Assembly (NCBI GenBank): GCA_012932865.1
Contig: SAXG01000035.1
Coordinates: 186,001 to 250,000 of the forward strand
Direction: 5' to 3'
DNA from: Amylostereum areolatum
Lineage: Eukaryota; Basidiomycota; Agaricomycetes; Russulales; Stereaceae
DNA length: 64,000 bases
The position numbers and the translations under genes were made by a program. Below, piece by piece: positions 1 to 12,177 of this stretch. The notes under the pieces are model-generated. The model ran no database searches. It was not told the origin of the DNA and was given only the letters and a program-made list of their open reading frames with translations. Within the stretch, counting starts at the first letter, position 1, and the number at the start of each line of letters is the position of its first letter.

Positions 1-1309
1 TCGAGCTCTTTCTGGAGGATCATCTGGCAGCGGGGGTTGGAGGCCAGGTAGTAAGTAATGGCGATCAAGGTGCTACAAAACATAGATAAACAGTCAGCGG
101 CCTGCATCAGAAAACAAACAGCTATACACACTTCGCCGTGGTTGCGCTCCCACCAGCGAGGAGCGTTAACGCTTCCCCCCGTAAGTTCCTCCGGACTAAG
201 TGGTGCTCCCGAATCGTCCTTCGCAGTCGCTTGGCCACGGCCGCGACAGCGATGCCCGCGAAGCTTTGCTGCGCCTTTCCCCCCTTGTTGATCTTCGGGA
301 TACAACTCGCCAGGGGCCGCCAGTAGGAAGGTATTGTACCTGTAGTGGCGGTATACGCAGCGCGCTCGCGCTGCACCTTGATGGCCGGGATGTTGTCGAA
401 CTGGTCGAGGGTGGAGCTCTGCTTCTCCTTGAACGTTTGCATGACCGTTTCGTGGGAGGTGGCGATGGGGATCGAATCCTTGGCCGTGACCAGCATCCCG
501 AAAGATGAGCCAAATGCAAGATCACCTGATTGGACAACGTTAGAGCCTAGAAGTATGTGGCAAAGAACGACGCACCGATGATGTCGAATGCAAGAAAACC
601 GTACCCTAAGCACGTCTATGAGACCCTCGTAACGCACATAGAAGGATAAAGCGGTATCCTACAAGCTGTGCAGTCGAACCAAATTCGCCCTTCGCGACCA
701 CTCCACCCCCCCTCCTTCGCAGCCTTCCTTCCCTTTCGCGCCCTCTTCGCACATCTGATCCCACTGCTGGATGAGAATTGTAAGGTGCGCGTTCACATGC
801 GGCTCAAATTCGAGCACGGTCTTCGGCGCGAAGACGTGCGAGACGATCTTGCGTTTGCGGGCGTGGGCAGCACGGTCGCGCACGGTGAATAGCCCCGGAC
901 TGACAGTGACGAAGGCGTCGTAGAAGTCCGTCTTGGTCGCCCGGTTGCCGTGCGCATAGACGACTTCGAGCGCAGCGGGATCCGAGATGGACACATGGGT
1001 CGGGGCAAGGCGGACGATTGGTCCTGCATGAGCATAGGTTATATAATTGGGAGACGTTGAAAGGTCAAACGAACCATATTTCTTATGAAGGTCATGGACG
1101 ACCTCGGAGCGGCGGCCTTGAAAGGTGCTCCAAGCTAACCAAAGGTCTGAGAATTTAGCCAACCAAGGTCCCGGGTATGTGCGCATGCCATGGAAGTCGA
1201 GAGCCCAAGGAGCAACATAAATCACAACGGTGGCGACGACGATGGCAGCTTCCAAGTAGGCGAGGTTATCGAAATGCAGCCGGGTGAAAGCGTCTTCGTT
1301 TAAGTACAT
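1..1309 (-). pseudogene. Cytochrome P450, decayed copy, 3' part outside the window
   Basis: Microsomal-type fungal P450 resembling the benzoate-4-monooxygenase-like group. Exons by splice signal: 1309-1075, 1023-663, 605-576, 525-132 and 72-1, all matching exon for exon the intact P450 at 16694-18656. An N-terminal membrane anchor is followed by the proline hinge YPGPW, the RKR segment of helix C and an I-helix reading AGGSATTAN. I place the start at 1309, because the ATG at 1363 abuts the TATA box. Damage seen: a 7-G run (706-712) puts the end of exon 2 one base out of frame; exon 4 is 48 nt shorter than its partner, with a local frameshift in the I-helix approach and a second G-run. Either this is a pseudogene or the homopolymers are assembly errors; the deletion favours decay. 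The heme-binding exons lie beyond position 1 and cannot be judged. Confidence 0.85.
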
Positions 1310-1361
1310 GGTCGGAGAAGGGTGGACGTCGACGTTGGAGGGTCGACGGGTTAGGGACACC

Positions 1362-1369
1362 ATTTTATA
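1362..1369 (-). promoter_or_regulatory. TATA box of the left P450 copy
   Basis: The minus strand reads TATAAAAT 53 bp before the chosen ATG at 1309. Its position directly in front of the ATG at 1363 is the reason that upstream ATG is rejected as the start. Confidence 0.6.
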
Positions 1370-2230
1370 CGGAACCTAATCGATAGTGCCGGATCGGTCC
1401 GTTCGGAGTATGACGAGAAACGGCGTACAAGTGTGTGGATGACGCATATCGGCCTCTTTACCAGCAGAAGGATGTCCATGGGAAGGGAGGAGAACAGGTC
1501 GTCACGAGAGTCGTTCAGCTGATGACCCTGGTCAAGGCAGTGAGATCAACGTTGATCCAAACGGCGGAAATTATGACTCTCTAATGACGGCTTACTTTGC
1601 AGAAAAAAGACGACCAGTGGATCGAAGTTTGCTCCTGATGCTGTAAATCCCGGATTCACAAGTCTTTCCGGCCGCTGGTCAGCGTCCACCGGGGCGCACG
1701 GACTCCAGGTACTCAATCCTGGGTGCGAGAGGTCAAAATTGCTGACATATGTCAAAATACCACCAATTCCATGGTGAACACGCTCACGTTCGGATAGTGA
1801 AACTGGTCCAGCCAGCCTCCGAAGCGACGGCTCGCCGTTGTAGAGTCACGAAATGATGTTGGTCAGCCTTCTGGGATATGCTTTGCTTGTTGTGGGACGA
1901 GGACGAAAGTTCTGTGAGCGGTACCAGAGCGTGATGTCAGTAGAATCCGAGAGTATACAGGAATGACATACCGGTTAATAGCCTACCACCCATCCTTCTC
2001 CACCAGAGCGACCGGCAAGCGCCATTTCCCCTTATGATCAAATACTAGACAGAACGTTGCCTCTGATAGCCTCTGATCCCTAGGTCTCCATAGCCCAGAT
2101 AGGTATATGTTTCGAACTTGTAGTTGTGTAGATGAGGCGAGTCCAAGTGATGCTTGCAAGATCATCTGGAAGATTGAAATGCGTCTGCGGACAGCTTCGC
2201 TCTGGGAAACCTGGGAGGATAAAGACGAGA
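1370..2230. other. Spacer, no gene seen
   Basis: Only short unsupported ORFs on both strands. This is the 5' intergenic side of the left P450 and the left border of the tandem duplication; I see no repeat or RNA signature. Confidence 0.5.
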
Positions 2231-2234
2231 ACAG

Positions 2235-4310
2235 AGGTCATAGATGATGATGTTCATGGGTGAACCGAAGACAAAGGCCTTGACGGCGGGAAAGAAAGAA
2301 ATGGTAATCGTGGGAACTTTCCGAGCCCGTACGAGCAATTCAAATTACTCGCTTGTCTTCTTGCCCTCCTCCGTTTTCCGCTATCCTTCATACTTTGCCA
2401 ATGGAAACTCATCTCCACACCGCATCCTCGTCTGGAGACTGGAGTCCTACGCTTAAATCCGGTCGACCCAAGTGCAGTCAGGCGGAGCTACGGTCGTCCG
2501 TGCGATGTACGGGCATCACATCAACAATGCTGTCAACAAATAACGCTGCTGGCAAATAAAGAATGGGAAGAATGGGCAACATGGTTCGTTGTCTTTTTTA
2601 TGTTTTCCCCTTCTGCGTGGCTAACATACGGGGTGCGCCGTCTTGAAGTTCTTTGTTGTTGTAGAGCATCAAAGAGCGTAAACAACAGCTCACGCGTGCT
2701 CGTCTTTGTCCCCCCATCGATCCCGATTTTCAGCTACGTACGCCAATCTGTTCTTTGGACACTACGGGCCATTATAGTAACGAAGTGCTGTGTTCCTTTG
2801 TCTAGTCCGGATACACCCAGAACACTACAAACTTTCTCTTCTCGAGGCGGCCCAATCTCCATAAATTCCCCTGCCCGATGTCGAAATATGCAGACCGTCC
2901 CTCCTCAAGTGGCTCTTCACCTTCTTCACTCGACACAACACCAGTTTCTTGGCCTCGCGCCGTTCGTCTTTCAGCATTCAGGACTTTACCTCCCCTTTGA
3001 ACAGGATGTCGTCCTTCCCTGACCTACTCAATACCCTCTACAACGCGACGCATTCCGTAGCATCCATCATTCGCTCGCTTGGCTCCACCATCGTCGTCAG
3101 CACCCTCTTTCTTGTGATCGCGCACGTCGCAGGGTCTTTACCACTTGTTGTGTTCGCATGTCTGGTACGCGCGTGCACATCTTGCTTTGCTTCATATGAC
3201 TTATCATCGTTGATCTATATAGGCCATGTGCGCAGGCTTGTATACGAAGGCGAAAGAAAATTGGGATGTGATCTTGGTATGTTACGCCACTCAGCGCTCG
3301 CATCCGCCCTCTCTTACGAAGGACAGGATCACCCCACGCACCGCAACAAATGCATGCCTACCATCCAGCGACCATCCTCCCATATTCCCTGCGCTCGTCA
3401 CAACTGCGAAGGACGCAACGTAAATGTGCGACATCCACCTAACTCTGTCCGCGAAGCCCCTCCGCCATGGAGGATCGACGATCGGAATGTTCGGCCCTTC
3501 CGACCTCGTCCCACAGCCGTTTCTCCCACTGCGTCGACTCAAACCACCCTTCTCCCTCAACACCCTGTCCCCAGTGCTTCCCCACCTAATCCCCTCCCGA
3601 ACGCGGTCCTCCCAAATGTGGACCCGGCCACACCCGCCAGCAGTGGTTATCGCGGACAACCCCGTCCTACTGCACGCGTACCGCCCTGCATGTTCTTTGA
3701 TCGCAAGTTTCCTTATGCGCGGTGCTTTGTCGCTCCGGACCCCCGTAGCCCCCTCCTCACTGATCCAAATCCCGATCTGTCATCCACGTGTGCCAGTCCA
3801 GAGGTTGGCGATCTCCTCGTATGTGGCAAGGCGAATGGGCAGGTCCATGCGGACCACCTGGACAAGATGCGCGTATTCGACAAGGGCGGGGCGTGGAGGA
3901 AAGTTCAGCTCGGTGATCAACACCCGACGGAGGTGAAGGTGCTCAATCGTCCTTCGCTGGATAGGTTGACATGGGTGAAGCCTGAGTCATGATTGGAGAA
4001 TTCGATCAGGAGGGGAGGACAGGCATGTGTGCGTGGATGTGCCACGAGGTTGGTTTTCTCTGATTTTTGGAATCCGTCTGTTTTCTGTTTTGTATTTGTG
4101 TGTTACGACTTTCGACTTCGATGATACCCGTGGGCGTAGTCTACGAGCCGCGTGGCTGCGCACACACATGGACCCACATCGTATCCGCCCTCCACTCCAG
4201 AAATCCAATTATGCTTCCCTCCCCCCATTTTGCTCATGAACCAGACATCACGCTCTCATGCTCGTCAACTCGTTGTCCAGGAGAGCACGACCTCGCTCCC
4301 GGTTAGCTCT
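2235..4310 (+). repeat. Tandem duplication, unit A (about 2.07 kb)
   Basis: First of two diverged head-to-tail units. The same landmarks occur in unit B at the same spacing: a block around 2270 (GACAAAG..CTTGACGGCGGGAA) matches 4331; TTGTAGAGCATC near 2659 matches 4697; the gene start at 3006 matches 5073; and the 3' flank with CCCGGTTAGCTCT near 4300 matches 6390. Coding and flanking DNA were copied together, so this is a DNA-level duplication and not retroposition. Confidence 0.8.
3006..3992 (+). CDS. Unrecognised small membrane protein, tandem copy A (292 aa)
   Basis: Exons 3006-3164, 3223-3276 and 3327-3992 (GT-AG introns of 58 and 50 bp). The predicted 292-aa product starts with two hydrophobic stretches (roughly residues 15-55) that look like membrane segments or a signal anchor. 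A long Pro/Ser/Thr/Arg-rich low-complexity part follows. The last ~90 residues form the conserved part shared with copy B: FFDR..PYA.CFV, then EVGDLL.CG, then DHLDKMRVFD, ending LDRLTWVK. The start is chosen because the same ATG context (GAACARGATG) begins the copy at 5073 and both first exons keep the frame. I do not recognise the family and assign no function. The tandem copy differs throughout at synonymous and non-synonymous sites but both frames are open, suggesting both are, or recently were, expressed. Confidence 0.7.
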   Translation: MSSFPDLLNTLYNATHSVASIIRSLGSTIVVSTLFLVIAHVAGSLPLVVFACLVRACTSCFASYDLSSLIYIGHVRRLVYEGERKLGCDLGMLRHSALASALSYEGQDHPTHRNKCMPTIQRPSSHIPCARHNCEGRNVNVRHPPNSVREAPPPWRIDDRNVRPFRPRPTAVSPTASTQTTLLPQHPVPSASPPNPLPNAVLPNVDPATPASSGYRGQPRPTARVPPCMFFDRKFPYARCFVAPDPRSPLLTDPNPDLSSTCASPEVGDLLVCGKANGQVHADHLDKMRVFDKGGAWRKVQLGDQHPTEVKVLNRPSLDRLTWVKPES

Positions 4311-6400
4311 GATGTCCATTATGGACATCGGAAGACAAAGACCTTGACGGCGGGAAATGAAGAACTGGTAGTCGTGAGAACTTGTGCCGGCGCGGGGGCA
4401 AATACGTTTCCAAGACGGATACTTTGCCCTCTTGACCTTTTCAGTCTTCTGCTATTCTCGCCCAAACTTATGATTTCCACCACCGCATCCACCTCGAGTG
4501 TCTTACAATTCCATACTCGTCGACTTACGAATCTCCTGGGCCGGAGTGCAGTCAAGTGCAGCGAAGGTCGATCTCACGATGCAAAGAACGCTGCTGGCAT
4601 AGAGAGCATGGATGACACGGTGGTATGTTGTGTCTTTTTGCCTTATTTTCTTATCTCTGAAATGCAGGTGCGTTTCCTTCAAGTTGCCGTCTTCGCTGTT
4701 GTAGAGCATCAACAACGACTCTCGCGTGCCGAGTCTTTGTTGCTCACCGTCAGTCAATGCGGATTTTCAGCTCCCGTGATCGTACGTCAATCCGTTATCT
4801 TGAAACTACTTACTGTCCGTCTGATGAAGCGCCTTATTCCTTTGTCTCGAAGACGAGGCCGGATAAATCCGCAGAACTTCAAAGTCCTCCTCCTCGAGGC
4901 GACCCAAACCCCATAAATCCCCCCTCCCGATGTCCAAGCACGCGGTTTATCCCTTCCCTCAGGAGGCGGATATCCTGTTTCTTCTCACCCAACGCAAGCG
5001 TCATCTCACTTTCCTCTCCGCGTTTTCCGTTCAGCGTCGATAATTCCACCTGCCTGGCCTTACACGAACAAGATGTTGTGCTTCCCTACCTTACTCAACA
5101 TCTTCTACGATGTGATACGTCTTGTAGCCTGTACGTTTCGCTCGATCGGCTCGATCATCGCTGGCACCATCGAGCCCGCGATTGTGTTCGTCATCGACAG
5201 TGACCCCTGGACTGTATTCGTCGCCGTAGTCTTACTGGTACGCCCATGCACCCTTTGCTTTCTTCCGTGTCTCTTACTATCGTCTGTACAGGCTCTGTGC
5301 ACTGCCTTTAGTCTGATAGTAGAAGGAGTAGAAGAACGGGATGTGATTCTGGTATGTTACATCAATTAGTGCTCGCATCTGCATTCTCTTACGATGGACA
5401 GGATCGTCATATACCCTACAACAATCGGATGCACACCATCGAGCCGCCGCCTTCTCGTATCCATTCATATTCTTCCATTGGTGTCAGTTCGAGCCACGGA
5501 GCGCGGTACTCAAACAGGACTCGTCTATCTAATCCCGAACGTGAAGTCTCGCCGCTATGGAGAAACGAAAGCTGGGACGCTCAACCCGTTCGACCTCGTC
5601 CCACAGCCGCTTCTTTACTTTCGTCACATCAAACCGCCTATCTCCCTCAACACCCCATCCCTCGTGTTCCACCACCTGACTCCCTCCCAGGCATAGTCAC
5701 GTCTGCGTCCGCCAGCAGCAACCATTGCAGAGGAGCTCCTACCTCCGTACCTTCCTCCCCGTCCTGCATATTCTTCGACCGCCGTCGCCCCTATGCCCAG
5801 TGTTTTGTCGTCCTCGATCCCTTTAGCTCCCTCCTCGTCGATCCAAATCCCAACCTGTGTGCCAAGCCGGAGGTTGGCGACCTCCTCATGTGCGGCACTA
5901 TACAGGGGCAGGTCAACGTGGATCACCTGGACAAGATGCGTGTGTTTGACGTGGACAGAGTATGGAGAAATATCCGGCTCGGAGATCCGCACCCGACGGA
6001 GGGGATAAAGCTAAACCGTCCTCCCCTGGATAGGTTGACGTGGGTTAAGGATTGGCGGCCTCTGTGGTGCTCGTGGTTGGGGGGGAAGGCTGAGAACGTG
6101 TGAGTGGACCCGCCACGAGGATGATTCGTCCTGAAATTTGGAATTCGTTTGTATTTTGTCTTGTACTATGTTTTTCAACTTGTTTCGACTTGGACTCAAG
6201 GATGTCCGTGGGCGTAGCCTGCGAGCCTCGTGGTTGCGCCCACACATGGACCTACATCGAATCCGCGCTCTGTCCAAATATTCCATGTTTCCCTGCCTCA
6301 CTTATCCCATTAATCGACCAAGCATCATGACCGTCAGTTCCTCATTCTTCAGGCAAGCACAACGCCACTCTTCAAAGACCCTAAACGTGCCCGGTTAGCT
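4311..6400 (+). repeat. Tandem duplication, unit B (about 2.07 kb)
   Basis: Second unit of the head-to-tail duplication described for unit A. It abuts unit A near 4310 and ends near 6400, where the resemblance to unit A stops. Confidence 0.8.
5073..6103 (+). CDS. Unrecognised small membrane protein, tandem copy B (308 aa)
   Basis: Exons 5073-5237, 5292-5351 and 5402-6103, with introns at the same places and phases as copy A (54 and 50 bp). The product is 308 aa: an N-terminal hydrophobic region (about residues 15-55), a short charged second exon, then a Ser/Pro/Arg-rich stretch. The conserved C-terminal block is CIFFDRRRPYA, EVGDLLMCG, DHLDKMRVFDVD and LDRLTWVKDW. It ends 22 residues later than copy A because the stop has moved. 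The conserved tail and free middle suggest a folded C-terminal domain on a flexible linker (inference). Function unknown. Confidence 0.7.
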
Positions 6401-6874
6401 CTATCGATCTCGGCTGTAGAAACGTTGCGATGGTTTCGCCGGATGTGCCACTGACACTGCTTCTTCCAGTTCCAAATGGTCGCCGCGATCTCAACAGATG
6501 GCACTCTCTCCTGAGGTATGTTTTCTGTCTCATCGAGCTTATCCTCCAGAGCTTCGAAGCTTCGGTCCCCGCTAACGCATCCTTTCCTGAGGTGATCTCA
6601 TCGGCCCGCTAACACGCCCCAAGTCTGAACAGGACACACCCTTATCGGGTGTTTTTAATATCAAGAAAGAATCGGGCATATGCTCTGATCTATCATGCCT
6701 CGCGGAATCAACATGCCGTTGCCCGCGACAAAGACAAATGCACAACAAAGCAAGGTCGTCGGGTCTAGAACCTCCGCACCGCGACCATAAGTAATAATTC
6801 GATTCCTCGCACCGTCCTCCTCAGTCCCCCATCTCCTCCTCATCAAACTCGCATCCAAATACTCCCATACTCAA

Positions 6875-7363
6875 ATGACTGCCGACCCCGTCATCCTGAT
6901 CTTCAGGCTTGGTTTTGTTGCTATCCAAGCAGCAGTGCTGGCCTTTATCGCCCAGGGCCTCCATATTCGCGTCGAGCATCCCTTCTTTGTCTGTTGGGTC
7001 ATATTCACAGTGAGCGTTGTCCAGCTTTGCGCCTACTGCCCCACATATAGGTCTACGTGCTGACGATGCGCAACCAAGATTATTCTCACTTGCGTGTGGA
7101 GTCTACTCTCAAATCGGCGTTCTCAGGCCGGCACGGTACGTTTCCATTCGTCGTTATCCCCCGCTTATCCTCATTTTCCCCCCAAGGTGGCTGGGAGGCC
7201 CGGGGATGGGTACTACAATGAAGGCCGCGCACGCTTTGGCTGCGAGTGGTGTGGTTTGTCTTTCAGTTTGGTGTACATGTGGTCGGCTGTCCGGCATCCA
7301 GCGGCATTCGCGCACGCTGTCGAGGGAGCGCACGATGGGCTGGCGCAGCGGATGATAGAATAG
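6875..7363 (+). CDS. Possible third small membrane-protein gene, structure unclear
   Basis: The ATG at 6875 opens a first exon (to 7009, donor GTGAGC) with two hydrophobic segments. A second exon (7051-7135) continues in frame. Beyond it the only clean acceptor (7186/7187) leads to an early stop, while a different frame stays open to 7363 and carries a GCEWCG pair. The exon pattern (about 45 codons, then 28) echoes the tandem genes upstream, so this may be a distant or decayed relative; that link is inference. Either an intron is misplaced or the gene is broken. Confidence 0.3.
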
Positions 7364-7780
7364 ATGGGTGGAGAGATTTGTGAGAACCGAGTGTAAGACA
7401 GATTGGGGGGTTTGCAGTGAATCCTGCTTCTATGCTATCACATACAATACGAACTTCCTCGTCGCGATTTTGTACGGTGTGTTGACTACAAAGACATGCG
7501 TTGCTCTCTCAAATTCTCAATGTGTAGCGGTATTTCGTTCTCGGGCTGTCGATAAGCCCGAGGTCACTCAACTGCGCTGTCTTTCTAACGAGGAACAGCC
7601 TGATGCTCGCAATAGGTCTTCACTACCGTACTGTTTCGCGTCGTCGAGCTCGATCATATCTATGCACACACATGCATCATGTACAATACGTCGAAGAAGA
7701 CGATCCATATCTTGTACATGTTGAGGACGAAAAGCTACAATACACACTTCGAGCTACTTCAAGTTCTGGTCCCCCGAGTA

Positions 7781-9767
7781 TCAATCCTTCATCCTTCGGC
7801 ACTTCTTCTTGTGCCCCGCCTTCCAGTCCCTGGAACGGAAAAAATGAGTTTGAGATTCTGCGGAGACTGAAAGAACCTCACTTTAGCTGACAATTGCGAT
7901 CGCAATAGCGTACTTCATCGCATCCAGCGCACGTCCGAAGGGCACCCTCCGGCTTCTGAGCGTGGTACGCACACTCCTTCCACCCGCAGAAGGTTTGTGC
8001 ATCCTTCCTCGAGTCTGCCAGCTCCTTCTCCACTCTCTGGCGCTCCTCACTCTCCTTCAGACCCAATAATCCCCCAAAGCGGCGCCACGAGAGCACGAGG
8101 AATCTATACTGCCTCTTGTCCTGCGCGGATTTCCGAGAATAATCCAGCGAGCGAAGGTTGCGCATCGCAGGATACCAGTGCTTCTGCGCAGACTCTCGGG
8201 CAAGGGTGAGCGCTGGTGCGCAACGTTCCCCTTCTCGGATCAGTGCGTGTATAGCACCTGCTACAGGTTGGACCACGATCGCCCCAGTAACTGTCAAGTG
8301 AAGAAAACTCTGAGACATAACACGGAAAGGAAACAAAATCGCGAACGTACTGGATTTATCCATGGCTTCAGTAGTACAAAGTGTTATGACATGGCAGGTA
8401 GTCTCGATCAATTGCGCGAAGCCATGATCCGATTCAAGAACGAAGGGTACGGCGTCATCGCGGAGATGTGACAGTGACATTCTGAAATACGTGGACATGT
8501 CAGTTAAACGATGACCGAGACAGGCATGCACATAGTCGCCATACCCTACAACGGATGACCCGTAAGCCCATAGATCACACTCCACCGAGAAGTTCCAGTG
8601 TTCCAGCTGTTTACCTCGCTCCTTCTGCCTTAGCAATGCGCGCGCGATATGGGTGTGCGCATTGTGTCTAGTGTACAGGAGACGGGTGATATTGTGGTTG
8701 TTAAGTGTGGCAAGCATTGCAAACACAACCGAGAGCCGACCGTCAATCCTCGAATCCTCCTTGATATCACGAAGAGCGCGGGCGGCGTAGGCATGTTCGC
8801 CAAACTCGGGGAGGATAACATCACGTACAAAAGAGTCCCTATAGCTGTGGGGAGTCCGTTCGACGATGGTTTTGAGCCACTGAAGACTGGTGGCTCCAAG
8901 GTCTTCCTTGTCATCCTCCGACGCATGGAACCAGATTAGGAACAGAAGGTTCAAGTTTCGCGACTTCTTAAGAGGAACATGTATTTCTCTAGAAAGACGA
9001 TCTGATAAGTATGAAGGTGAGGAAAGGATATAAAAACCAGTTCCGCACCTGTGAGTGCAGAGCTCGTTGTACTGGTGCAGCGTCCTGGCCAAGGATAGAA
9101 ACATCCGTCGCGAGGCCTCATCCTCCGAGTCGCCAATGAATATGTGCCGGTGTTCCCATAAGTTTCGAGACAAGGGGGTCATTGGCGCAGTGATACGTTC
9201 AACCACGACCTTCTCGACGACAGGGAGGAGATGCGATTTAAAATCCATGGCAATGAGTTCGGACTCTGGGACCACACCGTCATTGGTCATCTTATTGTAG
9301 GGAAGCGCATAAGTACGAGCTTATGGATGCAAGCTTGAAAACTTGATTTAATCCGACTAGAGCATATTCAAATAGTGTCTGTACAACGTCAGAGGGGAGG
9401 GTGGATACCGCAGCTAGTAGCATGTACAACTCACAGGAAACTCTTCCAAACAGCTCTCTGTCGTCGCGATCTCATGGTACAACTCGGATAGAGAGATCAG
9501 GCTCCGCCAGACGGTCGTCGCACAGGCTGGATCGGGATGTGTAATATCTTTGTTAAAGTGATGGTACGCAAAGGCAAGATTCAAGAGCTCTTCTCTCTGC
9601 TGGGGATTGTGACGGCCGTGGTAGAAGAGCCGGAAGCGGTTCACCGCCTCCAGCGGAGTGTAGTTGATGAGCAGGAACAGTCGCCTGATGTCTGGGTGAA
9701 CTGATCCAGCTTCGAGCTGACCACCTTCGGGGGGATGAAGGTCGCCGGATGGTGGGGTAGGATCCAT
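7781..9767 (-). CDS. MYND zinc-finger protein (608 aa)
   Basis: Exons 9767-9435, 9378-9343, 9290-7882 and 7829-7781, all with GT-AG introns that keep one frame. The product is a 608-aa, mostly helical protein of the mushroom type, with a C-terminal MYND finger at about residues 558-605: CGWKEC, CAGC, YCDRNC, then HKKKC supplied only by the last small exon. All Cys/His ligands are present. MYND fingers bind proline-rich peptides in partner proteins; in mushrooms these long single-finger proteins are a large family with no assigned role, probably cytosolic or nuclear. The start at 9767 is preferred over 9821, because the extra 18 residues would give a hydrophobic leader unlike the family. Intron 2 has a weak GTTTTC donor. 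A broken paralogue lies at 25.8-26.5 kb. Confidence 0.85.
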
Positions 9768-9769
9768 GT

Positions 9770-12130
9770 CGTGGGCTGATGGGAGAGAGAGAAAGAAAAG
9801 CGAGAGAAAAAGAAGCGACATTATCCTTTGTCAGAATCTCACGGATATGAACACATCGTTCCGCGGCGCATGACCAGCTGCCCTCAGCATAGCCCAAAAT
9901 ATGAGAGAATGTGTAGATATTGACTGAACCACACGACCCACACACGAACGTGTATCGAATAACACGCGAAGCCGCCCCTTCCGGGTCCCGCCATTCCTTC
10001 GAAATCGAGCGTTCGTTTGAGCCCAACGCCGAGCGCGCACGCGATATTGGTATGTCCGCATTGCCCTCGCAAGATTAGGTTTGAGAGATGGGAAAAGAGC
10101 GAGCGCATGGAGAGGGAGGTTGAAGGGAGTCTTCTGTAAAGAGACTTGCTGATGCAGGGTCCAACGTTAGACGGAAAGGATAACATCAAGCGATCCCATG
10201 AACATCGAGACGTCCGAAGAGGTTCGAGAGTACCACATGTCCTTCTCAGTCGTTCTCTACACCTCAAAAATCTAGCGCCGCTACGAAGGTAGACTGTCGA
10301 ACGAGGGAAAGTGGGGTGAATAGCATCGCAAGGTGCGGGACCCTGTTGGCTTTGTTTCAACGTGAGCTGGATGATACAAAGAGTGAGAAGGGGTTACGAA
10401 CCAATAACCCTCCATCTCAGCTCCTGAGAATCCTCGTCGTCATTCCGAGTATTGTGGTGGTAGGTCCTCAGACTCGTGAGCTGTCGTTGAAAGTGATCGT
10501 GATGCCGCGGTGGCGCGCGAGCGAAGATTCAGTAGAAATGACGGACCAACTAAGGGCAAATGTCAGATCGAAGTCGCCAATAGCGATGCATATCAGAAGT
10601 CATCGAGGCGACATAAATAACAGATGGCGAAGGAAGTGTGTTTGGAGTTGCAATTCAAGAAACAGACTGAGCAGTCGCGCAATGCGAACCAACCCAAGGT
10701 CCGAGGGCGGCTTTCCGGCCCGGCTGTCATGCCCGACATGCCCGACACAGGCGTCGTTCACCGGTCGCCGCACAAAAAACCAAGTCCTTCTCCAATCTTT
10801 CTTTCTCCCACCGTCAATATACTCAAACACAATGCTGAATAGTTTCCCTGAGGAATACACGTTGCACCACCATGCGCACATGCTTTTCCGGCAGAATCCA
10901 ACGGTCCGTCGCCCAACCGTCGGCGGTTGGCGACCCTCCGAGCTGGCAGTGCCACCGAACCTGAAGTCGGCGTGTTTAAGTACCTCCTTACCGTCTACTA
11001 CGTAGGACCAAAGCATTACCTTGCACACACTCACATCGTATCTCGTAGACTCTTAATCGAAGCCGTGGCGAAGCGTGGCATGCACGAGCTCATGTCCTCA
11101 AGCTCATCGCCGTACTGCCCCTTACCAAGTTTCGATCACCCGCCGCACTGTTGTATGTCATCGGCCCCTCGTATTTTTATCGACGGAAATTTATGTAATT
11201 TCCTGAATTAGAGCCTCGTCCGTGGACTCGGAGCGATCAAGCTGGCTGGAAGGTGGCGACTCACGGTGATTCCATTCCTTACGATTACCGTGTGGCCTTC
11301 TTCATTTCTCCATTCAGCTATGGCATGTGGTAGCGTTCATTTCATCTCGACGTTGCGCTTGGCACAGTCTCGAAATACATCCCGTGCAGCATTCCCGGGC
11401 TTCAAATAATTGCATCGACGTCCAACTTGAACGGCTTGCGAATTCTCCCATTCTTGCTCGTTGGGTGCGCCATATCATTTGCTGGCATCGGCATAGCTTG
11501 TGTATCTCCCAGAGAAGATATGAACGCCCATTTACTCGCGCTCCCGGCAGCTTCCCGTTGCAATCCACCACGAACTACGACTTTGACTGTACGCGACGTC
11601 TCGGCAGGTACAGCCTGAGCAGCATCGGCCACGTCGGAGAGCGTTTACTGAAACAGGGTGTGTACTATAGGCACGCATATTATCACAAGTTCTAAATTCC
11701 TACAGTCCTCGTTCAATCCCCTCGAATGTAGCACGTGGAACCTACGCCACATACCCCATTTACCGTCGAACCCCTGCGAACACTACATCTCTACGACCTC
11801 GTGTCGGCCCTGCATTCGCGGTGCTCACGCAATACAAAACATGTGTATTTATGTCCAGACAGGCGATGCGATTCGTCCGCAACTATTCCCTACAACGGAT
11901 CGTACGCGAACGAGGCAACAGTTTACTTTTCCAGGCTATCCTTGACTGATCCTCGATCATCATCAAAGTTTCTTTGTTGTCTATTAGAAATACATCGCGC
12001 AACTGGTACATCGTCGACGACTGCGCGGCCTACAGCGTGTCGGGCCCATCACCGCCCACGGACACTACAAAGTACAGTACACACTACAAAAAAACGACCG
12101 CTATTATTACATCCTACATAGTAAGTTATA
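9770..12130. other. No confident gene; possible remnant of a membrane-protein gene
   Basis: Overlapping short ORFs on both strands with no consistent exon chain. Two stretches look less random: a 57-codon ORF at 10831 preceded by a pyrimidine-rich leader, and an open plus-strand stretch around 11370-11610. The second encodes one strong hydrophobic helix ending at a possible donor near 11608, faintly like the multi-helix DUF6533-type membrane proteins of basidiomycetes. Neither can be called a gene from sequence alone. Confidence 0.3.
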
Positions 12131-12177
12131 CACCAATTATCAAGTCCGGGCGAGAGGCGGTGACGAAAGTGATTCGT

